This document shows positions 36,761 through 45,642 of a DNA stretch of 64,000 bases, piece after piece (position 1 is the first letter of the stretch; the number at the start of each line of letters is the position of its first letter). Source of the stretch: Alteriqipengyuania abyssalis. GTDB taxonomy: Bacteria; Pseudomonadota; Alphaproteobacteria; Sphingomonadales; Sphingomonadaceae. The notes under the pieces are model-generated. The model saw only the letters and a list, made by a program, of their open reading frames with translations, did not search any database and was not told where the DNA came from. The stretch spans positions 62,001 to 126,000 of the forward strand of contig NZ_JAHWXP010000002.1 of NCBI RefSeq assembly GCF_019857185.1, read 5' to 3'. Made by a program: the position numbers and the translations under genes.

Positions 36761-37411
36761 ATGACCAAGGACCAGATCTTCGAGTTCTTTCGCCGGCTGG
36801 CAGAGGGCAATCCTTCGCCCGAGACCGAGCTGGAATATGGCAATGCCTACCAGTTGCTGGTGGCGGTGACGCTGAGCGCGCAGGCGACCGATGTCGGCGT
36901 CAATAAGGCGACCCGCGCGCTGTTTGCTCAGGTGCAAACCCCTCAGCAGATGCTCGATCTGGGCGAGGATGGGCTGAAGGAGCACATCAAGACGATCGGT
37001 CTGTTCAACTCCAAGGCGAAGAACGTGATCGCGATGGCGCGGCTGCTGGTCGACGAACATGGCGGCGAAGTGCCGCAGACGCGCGAGGAACTCGTCACCC
37101 TGCCCGGCGTCGGCCGCAAGACCGCCAATGTCGTGCTCAACTGCGCCTTCGGGCAGGAGACCTTCGCGGTCGACACGCATATTTTCCGCGTCGGCAACCG
37201 TACCGGGCTCGCCAAGGGCAAGACGCCCGAGCAGGTCGAGGCGAAGCTGGAAAAGCGCGTGCCGGGCCCGTTTCGCCTCCACGCGCACCACTGGCTGATC
37301 CTGCACGGCCGCTACGTATGCAAGGCGCGCACGCCCGAATGCTGGCACTGCGAGCTCGTCGACCTGTGCAGCTTCCGCAAGAAGGTGCTTGAGAAGCCGA
37401 AGGGCCGCTAG
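36761..37411 (+). CDS. nth: Endonuclease III
   Basis: 216 residues. DNA glycosylase/AP lyase for oxidised pyrimidines. Helix-hairpin-helix LVTLPGVGRKTANVVLNCAFG with the catalytic Lys, catalytic Asp in FAVDTHIFRVGNRTGLAKGK, and the four-Cys [4Fe-4S] loop C-x6-C-x2-C-x5-C running from YVCKARTPECWHCE to LCSF. Normal length. It shares a transcript with dapB (5-base gap). Confidence 0.97.
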   Translation: MTKDQIFEFFRRLAEGNPSPETELEYGNAYQLLVAVTLSAQATDVGVNKATRALFAQVQTPQQMLDLGEDGLKEHIKTIGLFNSKAKNVIAMARLLVDEHGGEVPQTREELVTLPGVGRKTANVVLNCAFGQETFAVDTHIFRVGNRTGLAKGKTPEQVEAKLEKRVPGPFRLHAHHWLILHGRYVCKARTPECWHCELVDLCSFRKKVLEKPKGR

Positions 37412-37680
37412 CGGTCGGGCTTCCCGTCGAGGCAGATGGTATCGCCGGGCTGCAGCGTTGCCTGCGGGCTGATGCCTTCGAGATAGATCAGCGTCTCGGC
37501 TTCCTGCTGGTTCATCCCCATCGCCGTCGCGTGGGCCATCAGCTGCGGCACGGTGAAGCCCGCACCGTCCTGCGGCACGGTGATCAGCGTGCCGCCGCAG
37601 CCCGCATTGCCGCCTTGGGTACAGGCCCCCAGCAGCACGAGCGCCGCACCCGTCGCGAGAATCCGGAGGCTAGACATCAT
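37408..37680 (-). CDS. Small lipoprotein, unknown function
   Basis: 90 residues (89 if the second ATG at 37677 is used). Lipoprotein signal MMSSLRILATGAALVLLGAC with lipobox LGAC; the mature part is only ~70 residues with Cys in NAGCGGTL and DTICLDGK and reads GAGFTVPQLMAHATAMGMNQ. The pattern is LysM-like in its end (LQPGDTICLDG) but too short to name. It overlaps the end of the symporter gene by 11 bases and the nth stop by 4, so it is probably co-transcribed with the symporter. Confidence 0.7.
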   Translation of the reverse strand: MMSSLRILATGAALVLLGACTQGGNAGCGGTLITVPQDGAGFTVPQLMAHATAMGMNQQEAETLIYLEGISPQATLQPGDTICLDGKPDR

Positions 37681-38908
37681 CCGCGCTGATCAGTTCCTCG
37701 CGGTCCAGCTCGCCGGTCATATTGGCCACCGTCACCGCCACCGCCGCGTCGCCGCTGACATTGGTGGTGGTGCGCATCATGTCCATGATCCGGTCCACGC
37801 CGGCAACGAAGGCGATCGTTTCCAGCGGCACGCCGACCGCGCCGAACACCAGCGCCATCATGATCAGCCCCGCACCGGGAATACCCGCCGCGCCGACCGC
37901 GCCCAACGTCGCGAGGATCGAGATCAGGAAATACTGGCCCCAGCTCAGGTCCACGCCGAAGACCTGTGCGCCGAAAAGCGTCGCAAGGCCGAGGTACATC
38001 GCGGTACCATTCATGTTGATCGTCGCGCCCAGCGCGATCACGAAGCTGGCGACCGAGTTGGAGACGCCGAGATTGCGCTCCGCACAGCGCAGCGTCACCG
38101 GCAGCGTCGCGTTGGAGCTGGCGGTGGAATAGCTCACTGCCATCGCGTCCACGATCCCGCGGAAGAAACCGATCACCGGCAGGCGCGCGATCAGCTTGAT
38201 CATCGCCGAATACATCACGAAGATGATCAGCAGGCAGCCGAGGTAGTTGAGGCCGACCAGCTTGCCGAGCGCAATCAGCGCGTCGAAGCCCAGCGTGCCC
38301 GCAACCCAAGCCATCAGTGCGAAGACGCCGAACGGGGTCAACTCCATCACCACCATGGTGACATTCTGCATCACCACCGCGCCCGAATCGAAGATCTTCT
38401 GGACCGGCGATCCCTCTTCCTTCGACATCAGAATGCCGATGCCGATCAGCAGGGAAAAGACGATCAGCGGCAGCACGTTGACGTCCGCCATCACCTGCAC
38501 CGGGCTCTGTGGCACGATGCCGAGGATCATCTCACGCCATGTCGTCTCGTTCGGCGCAGGCGTCGGCCCCAGGTCGAGCCCGGCTGTATCGACCCCGATG
38601 CCCGGCTGGATCACCGTCCCGAGAAAGAGCCCGAGCCATACTGCGATCTGGCCGGTTATCACGAAGATCAGCAGCGCACGGCCGCCCACGGCGCCGAGCT
38701 TGCGCAGATCGCCGATCGCCGCAACGCCCGAGACCAGGCTGAAGAAGATCAGGGGCACGACCAGCATCTTGATAAAGGCGATGAAGACGTCGCCGATGAT
38801 CTTGATGCTTTCCGCGTCGGGGCCCCACAGTCGGCCGGTGATGATGCCGAGCACAAGTGCGGCGATCACCCGTTGCCACAGCGGAATGGCGAACCAGGCC
38901 TTGAACAT
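37670..38908 (-). CDS. Dicarboxylate/amino acid:cation symporter (DAACS family)
   Basis: 412 residues, GltP/DctA-type secondary transporter of the inner membrane that moves dicarboxylates or acidic amino acids with Na+ or H+. Family features: KMLVVPLIFFSLVSGVAAIG, the Ser-rich hairpin SYSTASSNATLPVTLRCAE, the cation/substrate helix ALGATINMNGTAMYLGLATLF, the second hairpin around AAGIPGAGLIMMALV, and GVDRIMDMMRTTTNVSGDAA with the substrate-binding Asp/Arg-Thr region. The final substrate is not decidable. Confidence 0.93.
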   Translation of the reverse strand: MFKAWFAIPLWQRVIAALVLGIITGRLWGPDAESIKIIGDVFIAFIKMLVVPLIFFSLVSGVAAIGDLRKLGAVGGRALLIFVITGQIAVWLGLFLGTVIQPGIGVDTAGLDLGPTPAPNETTWREMILGIVPQSPVQVMADVNVLPLIVFSLLIGIGILMSKEEGSPVQKIFDSGAVVMQNVTMVVMELTPFGVFALMAWVAGTLGFDALIALGKLVGLNYLGCLLIIFVMYSAMIKLIARLPVIGFFRGIVDAMAVSYSTASSNATLPVTLRCAERNLGVSNSVASFVIALGATINMNGTAMYLGLATLFGAQVFGVDLSWGQYFLISILATLGAVGAAGIPGAGLIMMALVFGAVGVPLETIAFVAGVDRIMDMMRTTTNVSGDAAVAVTVANMTGELDREELISADDV

Positions 38909-38977
38909 TCACTTCCCCCTAGAATTCCTAGCTGCCCCTAGTGCCGTTGCCGAAGGGAGACGGCAAGCCTTGCGCGT

Positions 38978-40111
38978 TCAGCTCTCCAGTGCGGCGCGTG
39001 CAATTCGCGCGTAGATCCGCGCAAGAACGGCAAGATCCGCGACGGCCACCGCTTCGTCCGTCTTGTGCATGGTCGCGTTGACCAGCCCGAACTCGATCAC
39101 CGGACAGACGCTGCGCAGGAACCGGGCGTCCGACGTCCCCCCGCTGGTGGAGGCTTCGGGCACAACACCCGTCTCCGCCTCCACCGCAGCGGCGATCATG
39201 CCGGAAAACTGGCCCGGCGGCGTCAGGAAGGGCTCGCCCGAGATCACCGGCCGCACGTCGACCTGGTGGCGGGCGCAGATCGCGGTAACCTTTTCGCTCA
39301 GCGAGGCGCCCGAGTGCAGGTCGTTGAAGCGGATCGAGAGGCGTGCGCGGGCCTCGCCCGGGATCACGTTATGCGCGGGATTGCCGACCTCGATATCGGT
39401 GATCTCGAGATTGCTCGGCTGGAACCAGTCGGTCCCTTCGTCAAGCACCAGCGCCTCGAGTTCCGCCATCGCCGCGACGAGCCGCGGGATCGGATTGTCG
39501 GCGAGGTGCGGATAGGCGACGTGGCCCTGGGTGCCCTTGGCGCTGAGCCACATGTTGACCGAACCGCGTCGCCCAATCTTCATCATGTCGCCCAGACGGT
39601 TGACGCTGGTGGGTTCGCCGACGAGGCACAGGTCGGGCGCATGATCGTTCGCGCGCATGAAATCGATCAGCGCGCGGGTGCCGTGCAGCGCAGGCCCTTC
39701 CTCGTCACCGGTGATGACGAAGCTGATCGTCCCGGCATCGGCGGGCACATCGGCGACTGCGGCGATCATGCAGGCGATCGCGCCCTTCATGTCGACCGCG
39801 CCGCGCCCGTAGAGCAGGTCGCCGCGCTGTTCGGGCGCAAATGCACCGCTTTCCCAGCCCTCGCCCGGCGGGACCACATCGAGGTGCCCGGCAAAAGCGA
39901 AGTGCTTCGGCCCCGCTCCGGTGCGGATCGCGAACAGGTTCTCGACCGGGGCCTCGTCCGACCCGGCAGGCCCGCTACCGCGCGTGAAGCGATGGACGGT
40001 AAAGCCGAGCGGCTCCAGCATCGCCTGCATCTCATCGAATACCGCGCCCGTTGCCGGGGTGACGCTGGGCGCGGCGATCAGCCGCTTGGCGAGGTCGAGA
40101 ACATCAGTCAT
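38978..40111 (-). CDS. dapE: Succinyl-diaminopimelate desuccinylase
   Basis: 377 residues; M20 di-zinc hydrolase in the succinyl branch of lysine/mDAP synthesis. Metal residues: His in FAFAGHLDVVPPGEGWES, bridging Asp in YGRGAVDMKGAIACM, Glu pair in VITGDEEGPALHG, later EPTSVNRLGD and the C-terminal His in NATMHKTDEAVAV. Start MTDVLDLAKRLIAAPSVTP. It lies in the same window as dapB, although not in one operon. Confidence 0.95.
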   Translation of the reverse strand: MTDVLDLAKRLIAAPSVTPATGAVFDEMQAMLEPLGFTVHRFTRGSGPAGSDEAPVENLFAIRTGAGPKHFAFAGHLDVVPPGEGWESGAFAPEQRGDLLYGRGAVDMKGAIACMIAAVADVPADAGTISFVITGDEEGPALHGTRALIDFMRANDHAPDLCLVGEPTSVNRLGDMMKIGRRGSVNMWLSAKGTQGHVAYPHLADNPIPRLVAAMAELEALVLDEGTDWFQPSNLEITDIEVGNPAHNVIPGEARARLSIRFNDLHSGASLSEKVTAICARHQVDVRPVISGEPFLTPPGQFSGMIAAAVEAETGVVPEASTSGGTSDARFLRSVCPVIEFGLVNATMHKTDEAVAVADLAVLARIYARIARAALES

Positions 40112-40140
40112 GTCTGCTGCGCTAGCAGGAGACTTCGCCG

Positions 40141-40593
40141 ATGCCCAAGCTCGATCTCGACGCGATCCCTCAGACCAACGCCACTGGATACCCCGCGCCC
40201 TATAGCGAGGTCGTGAAGGGGCGCTGGTATCGCCGAATCGCCACGGCCGTCGGGCTGGAGGATTTCGGTGTCAGCCATGTCGTGCTGGAACCAGGCGCGT
40301 GGTCGTCGCAACGGCACTGGCACGAGGGCGAGGACGAGATCGTCATCATGCTTTCGGGCGAGGCAGTGCTGGTCGACGATACGGGTGAGACACCGATGCG
40401 CGCCGGCGACATCGCAGCCTTTCCCAAGAACGATGGCAACGGCCATGTCTTGCAGAATCGTGCGGAGGAGCCGTGCTGTTTCGTCGCAGTCGGCAGGCCC
40501 GCTACCACCGATTGTCACTACCCCGATATCGACATGCATCTGTTCGCCGGTGCGGACGAGCAACGGCGCAAGGACGGATCGCGCTTCGAATGA
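40141..40593 (+). CDS. Cupin domain protein
   Basis: 150 residues. A single cupin_2 barrel: first motif HWHEGEDEIVIMLSGEAVLV with the metal His/His/Glu, second motif GDIAAFPKNDGNGHVLQN with its His. Other conserved text: RWYRRIATAVGLEDFGVSHV. Such proteins bind a metal and may be isomerases, dioxygenases or sugar-binding; no specific role can be given. Its start is only 29 bases from the divergent dapE start. Confidence 0.88.
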   Translation: MPKLDLDAIPQTNATGYPAPYSEVVKGRWYRRIATAVGLEDFGVSHVVLEPGAWSSQRHWHEGEDEIVIMLSGEAVLVDDTGETPMRAGDIAAFPKNDGNGHVLQNRAEEPCCFVAVGRPATTDCHYPDIDMHLFAGADEQRRKDGSRFE

Positions 40594-40603
40594 TCCTAGC
40601 GGA

Positions 40604-41473
40604 CTAGTCCCGCGCGGGCTCGGGCAGAGGGCCCGGCTCCATCGCGCGGTCGAGCAGCTCCGCAATGCGCAGACCCGCCTGGGTCACGTGGCGCTCCGAT
40701 ACCGGAATTGCCGCTTCGATCGCCTGCTGCGTCAGCACGGTCTCATCCGGCAGCGGGCCGTCGAGCGGGCTGCGACCGAAGGCGTTGGGATAGACAAAGT
40801 CGCGCGCAGTCTCCCAGCTCTCCCGGCCCCAGTCGGCAGGCGTGCCACCCGCGAGCTCGGCACGCTCGGCGGCGGTGTAGCGGCGGACCAGAGAGGGCCG
40901 CGCGCTGGTGATCGCGCGTTCGGCCAGCGGGCCGTCCCAGATCCAGTGAAGGTTTAGGCCCGGCGCGATGCCATAAGCCGCTTCGCGGTCGTTGCCGCCC
41001 CGGTCGTCCAGATCGCCCGAATGCAGCGGCATGTGGATGTCGCCGGTGAAGTGGACCACGAAGGCGAGCGCCTGCAGGCGCACATTGGCGGGCAGGCTCT
41101 CGTCGGCGAGAATGCGGAAGTTCCGCTCGATCTGCGCGCTTACGCAATTGCCGCCCGAGCAGTTCTTGCGCACGTCGTAGTCTTCGGTCACCGGCTCGGT
41201 CTGGTAATGCCAGGCCGAGGTATAGCCCCAGCGCCAGCCTTCGCGCCGGATGCAATCGGGCCAGGTCGCCGCCTCCACCAGATTGCCCAGCGGGCAGTCG
41301 GGCGTGCCGATCAGCGGCTCGGCGGCGAACAGCCTGTCGAGCTTTGCGCGCGTCTCGGGCCGGATATTGGCCTGCGCGATCTCTCCGGTGATGCCGTGCG
41401 CGTAATAGCCCCAGGCATGGCCCGCGCTCGGCAGCAGCAAGGCGATTCCCGCCAGCGCAGCGCCGATGCGCAT
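40604..41473 (-). CDS. Secreted S1/P1-type zinc nuclease
   Basis: 289 residues from the ATG at 41473 with a signal peptide (MRIGAALAGIALLLPSAGHA). The mature N-terminus begins WGYYAHGITGEIAQ, where the terminal Trp is itself a zinc ligand in S1/P1 nucleases. Further metal residues lie in AFVVHFTGDIHMPLHSGDLD, DDRGGND and LNLHWIWDGPL. These enzymes degrade single-stranded nucleic acids and remove 3' phosphates outside the cytoplasm, probably for nutrient recovery. All key positions appear present. Confidence 0.93.
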   Translation of the reverse strand: MRIGAALAGIALLLPSAGHAWGYYAHGITGEIAQANIRPETRAKLDRLFAAEPLIGTPDCPLGNLVEAATWPDCIRREGWRWGYTSAWHYQTEPVTEDYDVRKNCSGGNCVSAQIERNFRILADESLPANVRLQALAFVVHFTGDIHMPLHSGDLDDRGGNDREAAYGIAPGLNLHWIWDGPLAERAITSARPSLVRRYTAAERAELAGGTPADWGRESWETARDFVYPNAFGRSPLDGPLPDETVLTQQAIEAAIPVSERHVTQAGLRIAELLDRAMEPGPLPEPARD

Positions 41474-41487
41474 GCCGACCCCGCGCC

Positions 41488-42156
41488 TCAAGCCTGTGGC
41501 ACGCTTTCGTATTGTTCGATGACCCATTGTTCGTCCTCGGCGGCGGCAATCCATTGCTGGAGCCAGTCGTGCGTCCAGACCGCCTGCATGTAGCTGTCGG
41601 CGAAGCCCGGTACACCGAAGCCATAGGTGATGAAACGGCTGACTACGGGGGCGTAGAAAATATCCGCCGCGCCGAAGGTGCCGAACAGGAACGGCCCGCC
41701 ACTGCCGAACCGCGCACGCGCCTCTGCCCACAGGCCGAGGATGCGCACGACATCGTGCCGGGTGCCTTCGGAAATCTTCACGTCCGTGTGCCGGGCGCGG
41801 ATATTCATCGGGCATTCGCGCCGCAGCGACAGGTACGAGCTGTGCATTTCGGCAACCATCGCGCGGGCCATCGCGCGCGCCGCGTCTTCCTTCGGCCAGA
41901 AGCGGTCGCGCCCGACCTTGTCGGCCAGATATTCGAGGATCGCGAGACTGTCCCACACGACCGCCTCGTTATCCCACAGCACCGGCACCTTGCCGGACGA
42001 GGGCGTGAGGTCGCCTTCCTTCTGCTTGAGCGCGTCCCAATCCTCGCCGAACAGCGGGACCAGCAGCTCTTCGAAGGAGAGGCCCGCCTGCTTGCACGCC
42101 AGCCAGCCCCGCAGGCTCCAGCTGGAATAGTTCTTGTTGCCGATAATCAGTTTCAT
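41488..42156 (-). CDS. Glutathione S-transferase family protein
   Basis: 222 residues. Thioredoxin-like N-terminal domain: KLIIGNKNYSSWSLRGWLAC, with the Ser/Tyr region used for glutathione, and SGKVPVLWDNEAVVWDSLAI with the cis-Pro and DS motif. The C-terminal helical domain includes FLFGTFGAADIFYAPVVSRF. This is a cytosolic GST of the YfcF-like/zeta-related type; the substrate is unknown. It lies between the nuclease and engB on the same strand. Confidence 0.9.
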   Translation of the reverse strand: MKLIIGNKNYSSWSLRGWLACKQAGLSFEELLVPLFGEDWDALKQKEGDLTPSSGKVPVLWDNEAVVWDSLAILEYLADKVGRDRFWPKEDAARAMARAMVAEMHSSYLSLRRECPMNIRARHTDVKISEGTRHDVVRILGLWAEARARFGSGGPFLFGTFGAADIFYAPVVSRFITYGFGVPGFADSYMQAVWTHDWLQQWIAAAEDEQWVIEQYESVPQA

Positions 42157-42249
42157 GGGTCTGTCGCGTCGGGCCTTACCGGGATGAACCTCGCGCCTAG
42201 AGCGCCGCCTCGCCGCTGTCGAGCATGGCGGCGATGACAGGCAAGAGGC

Positions 42250-42906
42250 TTACGGGGTCAGCGCGTCGGCCACAATCGCTGCGCGCAACGCCGCGATCCC
42301 CTGTCCCTTTTCGGCGCTCGTCAGGTGGATTTCGGGGTAGGCTGCGGGATGCTTTTTCGCCTCGGCGGCAACCTTGTCGTGGGTTTCGGCCAGCGCGCTC
42401 GCCTTGATCTTGTCGCTCTTGGTCAGGACGATGCGATAGCCCACCGCCGCCTCGTCGAGCATCTTCATCATCTCCCGGTCGGTATCCTTGAGCCCGTGAC
42501 GGCTGTCGACCAGGACGAGGGCGCGCGCCAGCACGGGGCGACCGCGCAGGTAGGTGCGGACCACGTTCTGCCACTTCTCGACCACGCTCTTGGGCGCCTT
42601 GGCAAAGCCATAGCCGGGCATGTCGACCAGCCGGAACTGGGTCGGCTGGCCCACCTCGAAAATATTGAGCTCCTGCGTGCGCCCGGGCGTGACCGAGGCG
42701 CGCGCGATGCCCTTGCGCATAGTCAGCGCGTTGAGCAGCGAGCTTTTGCCCACGTTGGAGCGGCCCGCCAGCGCGATTTCCGGCACGGTCGGTTCGGGCA
42801 GGAACTTGAGCTGCGGGGCGGAGAGCAGGAATTCGACCCGCCCGCTCACCATGCGCGCAGCGGCGACCTCCTCAGGCGTCTGCGGGCCCGGGCCGGGCGC
42901 GCTCAC
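42250..42906 (-). CDS. engB: Ribosome biogenesis GTP-binding protein EngB (YsxC/YihA)
   Basis: 218 residues from the GTG at 42906, which overlaps the yidC stop (GTGA). GTPase needed for 50S assembly. G1 IALAGRSNVGKSSLLNAL, G3 LVDMPGYGFAKAPK, G4 VLTKSDKIK. The N-terminal extension SAPGPGPQTPEEVAAARMVS is slightly long. A longer frame on this strand reads into yidC in another frame and is not real. It belongs to the rpmH-rnpA-yidD-yidC-engB cluster. Confidence 0.95.
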   Translation of the reverse strand: MSAPGPGPQTPEEVAAARMVSGRVEFLLSAPQLKFLPEPTVPEIALAGRSNVGKSSLLNALTMRKGIARASVTPGRTQELNIFEVGQPTQFRLVDMPGYGFAKAPKSVVEKWQNVVRTYLRGRPVLARALVLVDSRHGLKDTDREMMKMLDEAAVGYRIVLTKSDKIKASALAETHDKVAAEAKKHPAAYPEIHLTSAEKGQGIAALRAAIVADALTP

Positions 42907-44660
42907 GCCTTGCTTTCCGACTGGGTCTTGGCTGCCTTTTCTGCCCGTTCCTTCTCCGCCGCCTCCCGCAGCTGCGGATGCTTGGAATAGAGGTACTTCT
43001 GCTGCGCCAGCGTCAGGATGTTGGAGGTGTTCCAGTACAGCAGCAGCCCGGCTGCGAAGGGCGACATCACGAACATCATCACCCACGGCATGATCGAGAA
43101 GACCTGCTGCTGCACCGGGTCCATCGCCGCCGGATTGAGCTTGAAGGTAAGCCACATGGTGCAACCGAGCAGCAGCGCGAGGGGCCCAAGCGCGAGCATG
43201 CCCGGCACCTCGAACGGCAGCATGCCGAACAGGTTGAGGATATGCGCCGGATCGGGCGCGGACAGATCCTTGATCCAGAAGACGAAGGGCTGGTGGCGCA
43301 TCTCGATCGCGAGGATCAGCACCTTGTACAGCGCGAAGAACACCGGGATCTGCAGCAGCATCGGCAGGCATCCGGCAACCGGATTGACGCCGCGTTCCTT
43401 GAACAGCTTCTGCATCTCCTGCTGCTGGGTGACCTTGTCGTCCTTGTGCTTCTCCTGCAGCTTCTTCATTTCCGGCTGGATCGCCTTCATGCTCGCCATG
43501 CTGGAGAAGCCCTTCTGGGCGATCGGGAACATCAGACCGCGCACGATGCAGGTCAGCAGGATGATCGCGACGCCGAAATTGCCGACGACCGAGAAGATCT
43601 GGCGCAGCAGCCACAGGATCGGCTTTTCGAACCAGCGGAACCAGCCCCAGTCGATCGCCAGGCCGAACTGCGCGATGCCGGCATCCTGATACGCGTCGAG
43701 AACGCCGCTTTCCTTCGCGCCCGCGAAGAGCCGCGAAGTGCGGGTGATCTGTCGGCCAGGCTGCAGCGTCGCCGGATTGTAGATCAGGTCGGCGCGGAAC
43801 AGATTGTCGCCGAGCGAGCGGAAACCGGTGTCAGGCGCGCTCCCTGCCTCAGGGATCAGCGCGCCCAGCCAGTAGATGTCCGTAAAGCCGAGCCATGCCG
43901 GGTCGGCCTCGCCAGCGACCACCTTCTGTTCGACCACGTCGTCGTAGTCGGGCCCGTAGTCGACCGTGCCGCCGAAGGTACCGATCGGCCCCGAATGCGA
44001 AATCCAGGTGCTCTTGCTTGCGGTCAGGCTGGTGCGGGTGATGGTCGCGAAGGGGGAGACGACGACGGGCGCGTTGCCGGTGTTGGCAACGGTCTGCTCC
44101 GCGGTGATCATGTAGTTGTCGTCGATCGACAGGCGGATGCGGAAGCGCTGGCCCTGCGCGTTGTCCCACCTGAGATCGATCGGGGTATCGGGCGTCAGCG
44201 CCTCGCCACTCGCCTGCCACACGGTGTCCGCACCGGGCACCTGCGTGCCCTCGCCCACGAAACCGAACTGCGCGAAGTTCTGGATCGGCGTGCCGGCGGG
44301 CGCGAACAGCTGCACCGGGCCGCTATCCTTGTCGACCGTCGCGCGGTGATCCTTGAGCTCGATATCGTCTATCTTCGCGCCGACGAGGTTGATCGAACCT
44401 TCCACGCGCGGCGCGTCGATCGCGACGCGGTTGCCCGCGCTCAGCGCTTCGTCGAGGTCGACCTCTTTCTGAATTGCTGCAGACGCGATTTCGGGGTTTT
44501 CACCTGTGTCCTGTGCAACGCGCTGTTCCGGCGTCGTCGCCCGGTCGACCTGCTCGGTCTCCGGCGGGGTCGGATAGTAATAGGTGACTGCGGCTTCGTA
44601 GCCGAGAATCAGGATGCCGCACAGCACCACGGCGAGGATGAGATTGCGCTGGTTGTCCAA
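42903..44660 (-). CDS. yidC: Membrane protein insertase YidC
   Basis: 585 residues from a TTG at 44660 (MDNQRNLILAVVLCGILILG), with AGGA 9 bases upstream. Inserts membrane proteins alone or with SecYEG. N-terminal transmembrane segment, a large periplasmic beta domain (about 60-350), then the conserved five-helix core: FSVVGNFGVAIILLTCIVRG with the central Arg, FKERGVNPVAGCLPMLLQIP, FMSPFAAGLLLYWNTSNI. Full length. Precedes engB with a 4-base overlap. Confidence 0.97.
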   Translation of the reverse strand: MDNQRNLILAVVLCGILILGYEAAVTYYYPTPPETEQVDRATTPEQRVAQDTGENPEIASAAIQKEVDLDEALSAGNRVAIDAPRVEGSINLVGAKIDDIELKDHRATVDKDSGPVQLFAPAGTPIQNFAQFGFVGEGTQVPGADTVWQASGEALTPDTPIDLRWDNAQGQRFRIRLSIDDNYMITAEQTVANTGNAPVVVSPFATITRTSLTASKSTWISHSGPIGTFGGTVDYGPDYDDVVEQKVVAGEADPAWLGFTDIYWLGALIPEAGSAPDTGFRSLGDNLFRADLIYNPATLQPGRQITRTSRLFAGAKESGVLDAYQDAGIAQFGLAIDWGWFRWFEKPILWLLRQIFSVVGNFGVAIILLTCIVRGLMFPIAQKGFSSMASMKAIQPEMKKLQEKHKDDKVTQQQEMQKLFKERGVNPVAGCLPMLLQIPVFFALYKVLILAIEMRHQPFVFWIKDLSAPDPAHILNLFGMLPFEVPGMLALGPLALLLGCTMWLTFKLNPAAMDPVQQQVFSIMPWVMMFVMSPFAAGLLLYWNTSNILTLAQQKYLYSKHPQLREAAEKERAEKAAKTQSESKA

Positions 44661-44717
44661 GAACTGCGGTCCTGCTGGTAGTCGTAACGCGAAAGGGAGC
44701 GGGGTTGGGCCTTGGCC

Positions 44718-44936
44718 CTAGGGCACCGGGTCCGGGCCGTGGCCACCCCATGGATGACAGCGCATTATACGCTTGAAGCCCAGCCATCCACCCTTGATTG
44801 GCCCATGCTTCTCGATCGCCTCGATCGCATATTGGGAACAGCTCGGCTGAAACCGGCAGGAGGGCGGCAGGATCGCGCTGGGGCCAAGCTGCCAGCCGCG
44901 GATCAGCAGCACCATGACGCGTCTGACCGGCCTCAT
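44718..44936 (-). CDS. yidD: Membrane protein insertion efficiency factor YidD
   Basis: 72 residues from the ATG at 44936, overlapping the rnpA stop (ATGA). Small amphipathic protein that assists YidC. The family pattern is clear: [55 protein letters not shown], with its three conserved Cys. The longer in-frame reading upstream is the rnpA antiframe. Confidence 0.95.
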   Translation of the reverse strand: MRPVRRVMVLLIRGWQLGPSAILPPSCRFQPSCSQYAIEAIEKHGPIKGGWLGFKRIMRCHPWGGHGPDPVP

Positions 44937-45319
44937 TTCGACTGCTTCCTGCGCGGAGGCCGCCCGCGCTGCCCTTCGCCGCGCGCAGCCTTTGCGAGGG
45001 CGCAGACCAATTCGCTGGAAAGCTTGGCGAAATCGCGTTCCACCCCGCCATCGCGGCCGATCAGCACATGATCGTGATCGGGCAGGCCGTGTTCGGGCAG
45101 ATGGGCCCACAGCAGCTCGCGAAAGCGGCGCTTCATCCGGTTGCGCACAACCGCGTTGCCGATCTTCTTGGTCACCGTGATGCCGTAGCGCATCCCGCGC
45201 CCTTCGTTGGGGCGCACCAGCAGCACGAAACCGCGCGCGGGCACGCGCAGGCCGCGATTCGCCGCGAGGAAATCCGCGCGGGCGGTCAACACATCCTGGC
45301 TGGTTACACGCGTGCTCAT
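44933..45319 (-). CDS. rnpA: Ribonuclease P protein component
   Basis: 128 residues from the ATG at 45319. Protein subunit that helps the RNase P RNA mature tRNA 5' ends. Motifs: [32 protein letters not shown] and [12 protein letters not shown], the RNR box typical of RnpA. The C-terminal tail is Arg/Lys-rich ([15 protein letters not shown]). It lies between rpmH and yidD, the universal order. Confidence 0.96.
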   Translation of the reverse strand: MSTRVTSQDVLTARADFLAANRGLRVPARGFVLLVRPNEGRGMRYGITVTKKIGNAVVRNRMKRRFRELLWAHLPEHGLPDHDHVLIGRDGGVERDFAKLSSELVCALAKAARGEGQRGRPPRRKQSK

Positions 45320-45329
45320 GGAACCCGGA

Positions 45330-45360
45330 AAGGCAAACGGGCCCCCGATCGGGAGCCCGC
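45330..45360 (-). terminator. Attenuator-like hairpin between rpmH and rnpA
   Basis: Read on the minus strand, a nearly perfect hairpin of about 10 bp (45338-45359; GCGGGCTCCCG / CGGGGGCCCG, one mismatch) is followed by TTTGCCTTT. It lies 19 bases before the rnpA ATG, after the rpmH stop, so it could lower rnpA transcription relative to rpmH. Confidence 0.45.
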
Positions 45361-45412
45361 AAGCTTGAGCGTCAGGCACAAGAGCCCTCGCTCGCGTAGA
45401 AGCCGAATCGGC

Positions 45413-45547
45413 TTACGCGCAAAGCTTCTTGCGGCCACGCTTGCGGCGTGCGGCGAGAACCTTGCGGCCGCCGGTGGTCGCCTTGCGCGCGAAAAAGCCG
45501 TGGCGACGCGCACGAACGAGATTGCTGGGCTGGAAAGTCCGCTTCAT
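45413..45547 (-). CDS. rpmH: 50S ribosomal protein L34
   Basis: 44 residues: [40 protein letters not shown] and a KLCA end, all as in bacterial L34. Start ATG at 45547 and TAA at 45413-45415. It is the first gene of rpmH-rnpA-yidD-yidC-engB. Confidence 0.97.
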   Translation of the reverse strand: MKRTFQPSNLVRARRHGFFARKATTGGRKVLAARRKRGRKKLCA

Positions 45548-45642
45548 GATACCCTCGAAAAACTGGATCGACCAACCGCGCGAGGCGCGAATCGGTCTCA
45601 GGTGCCTCCGACCCGAAAGGCCGGAACTTCAAGCGCGCGCCA

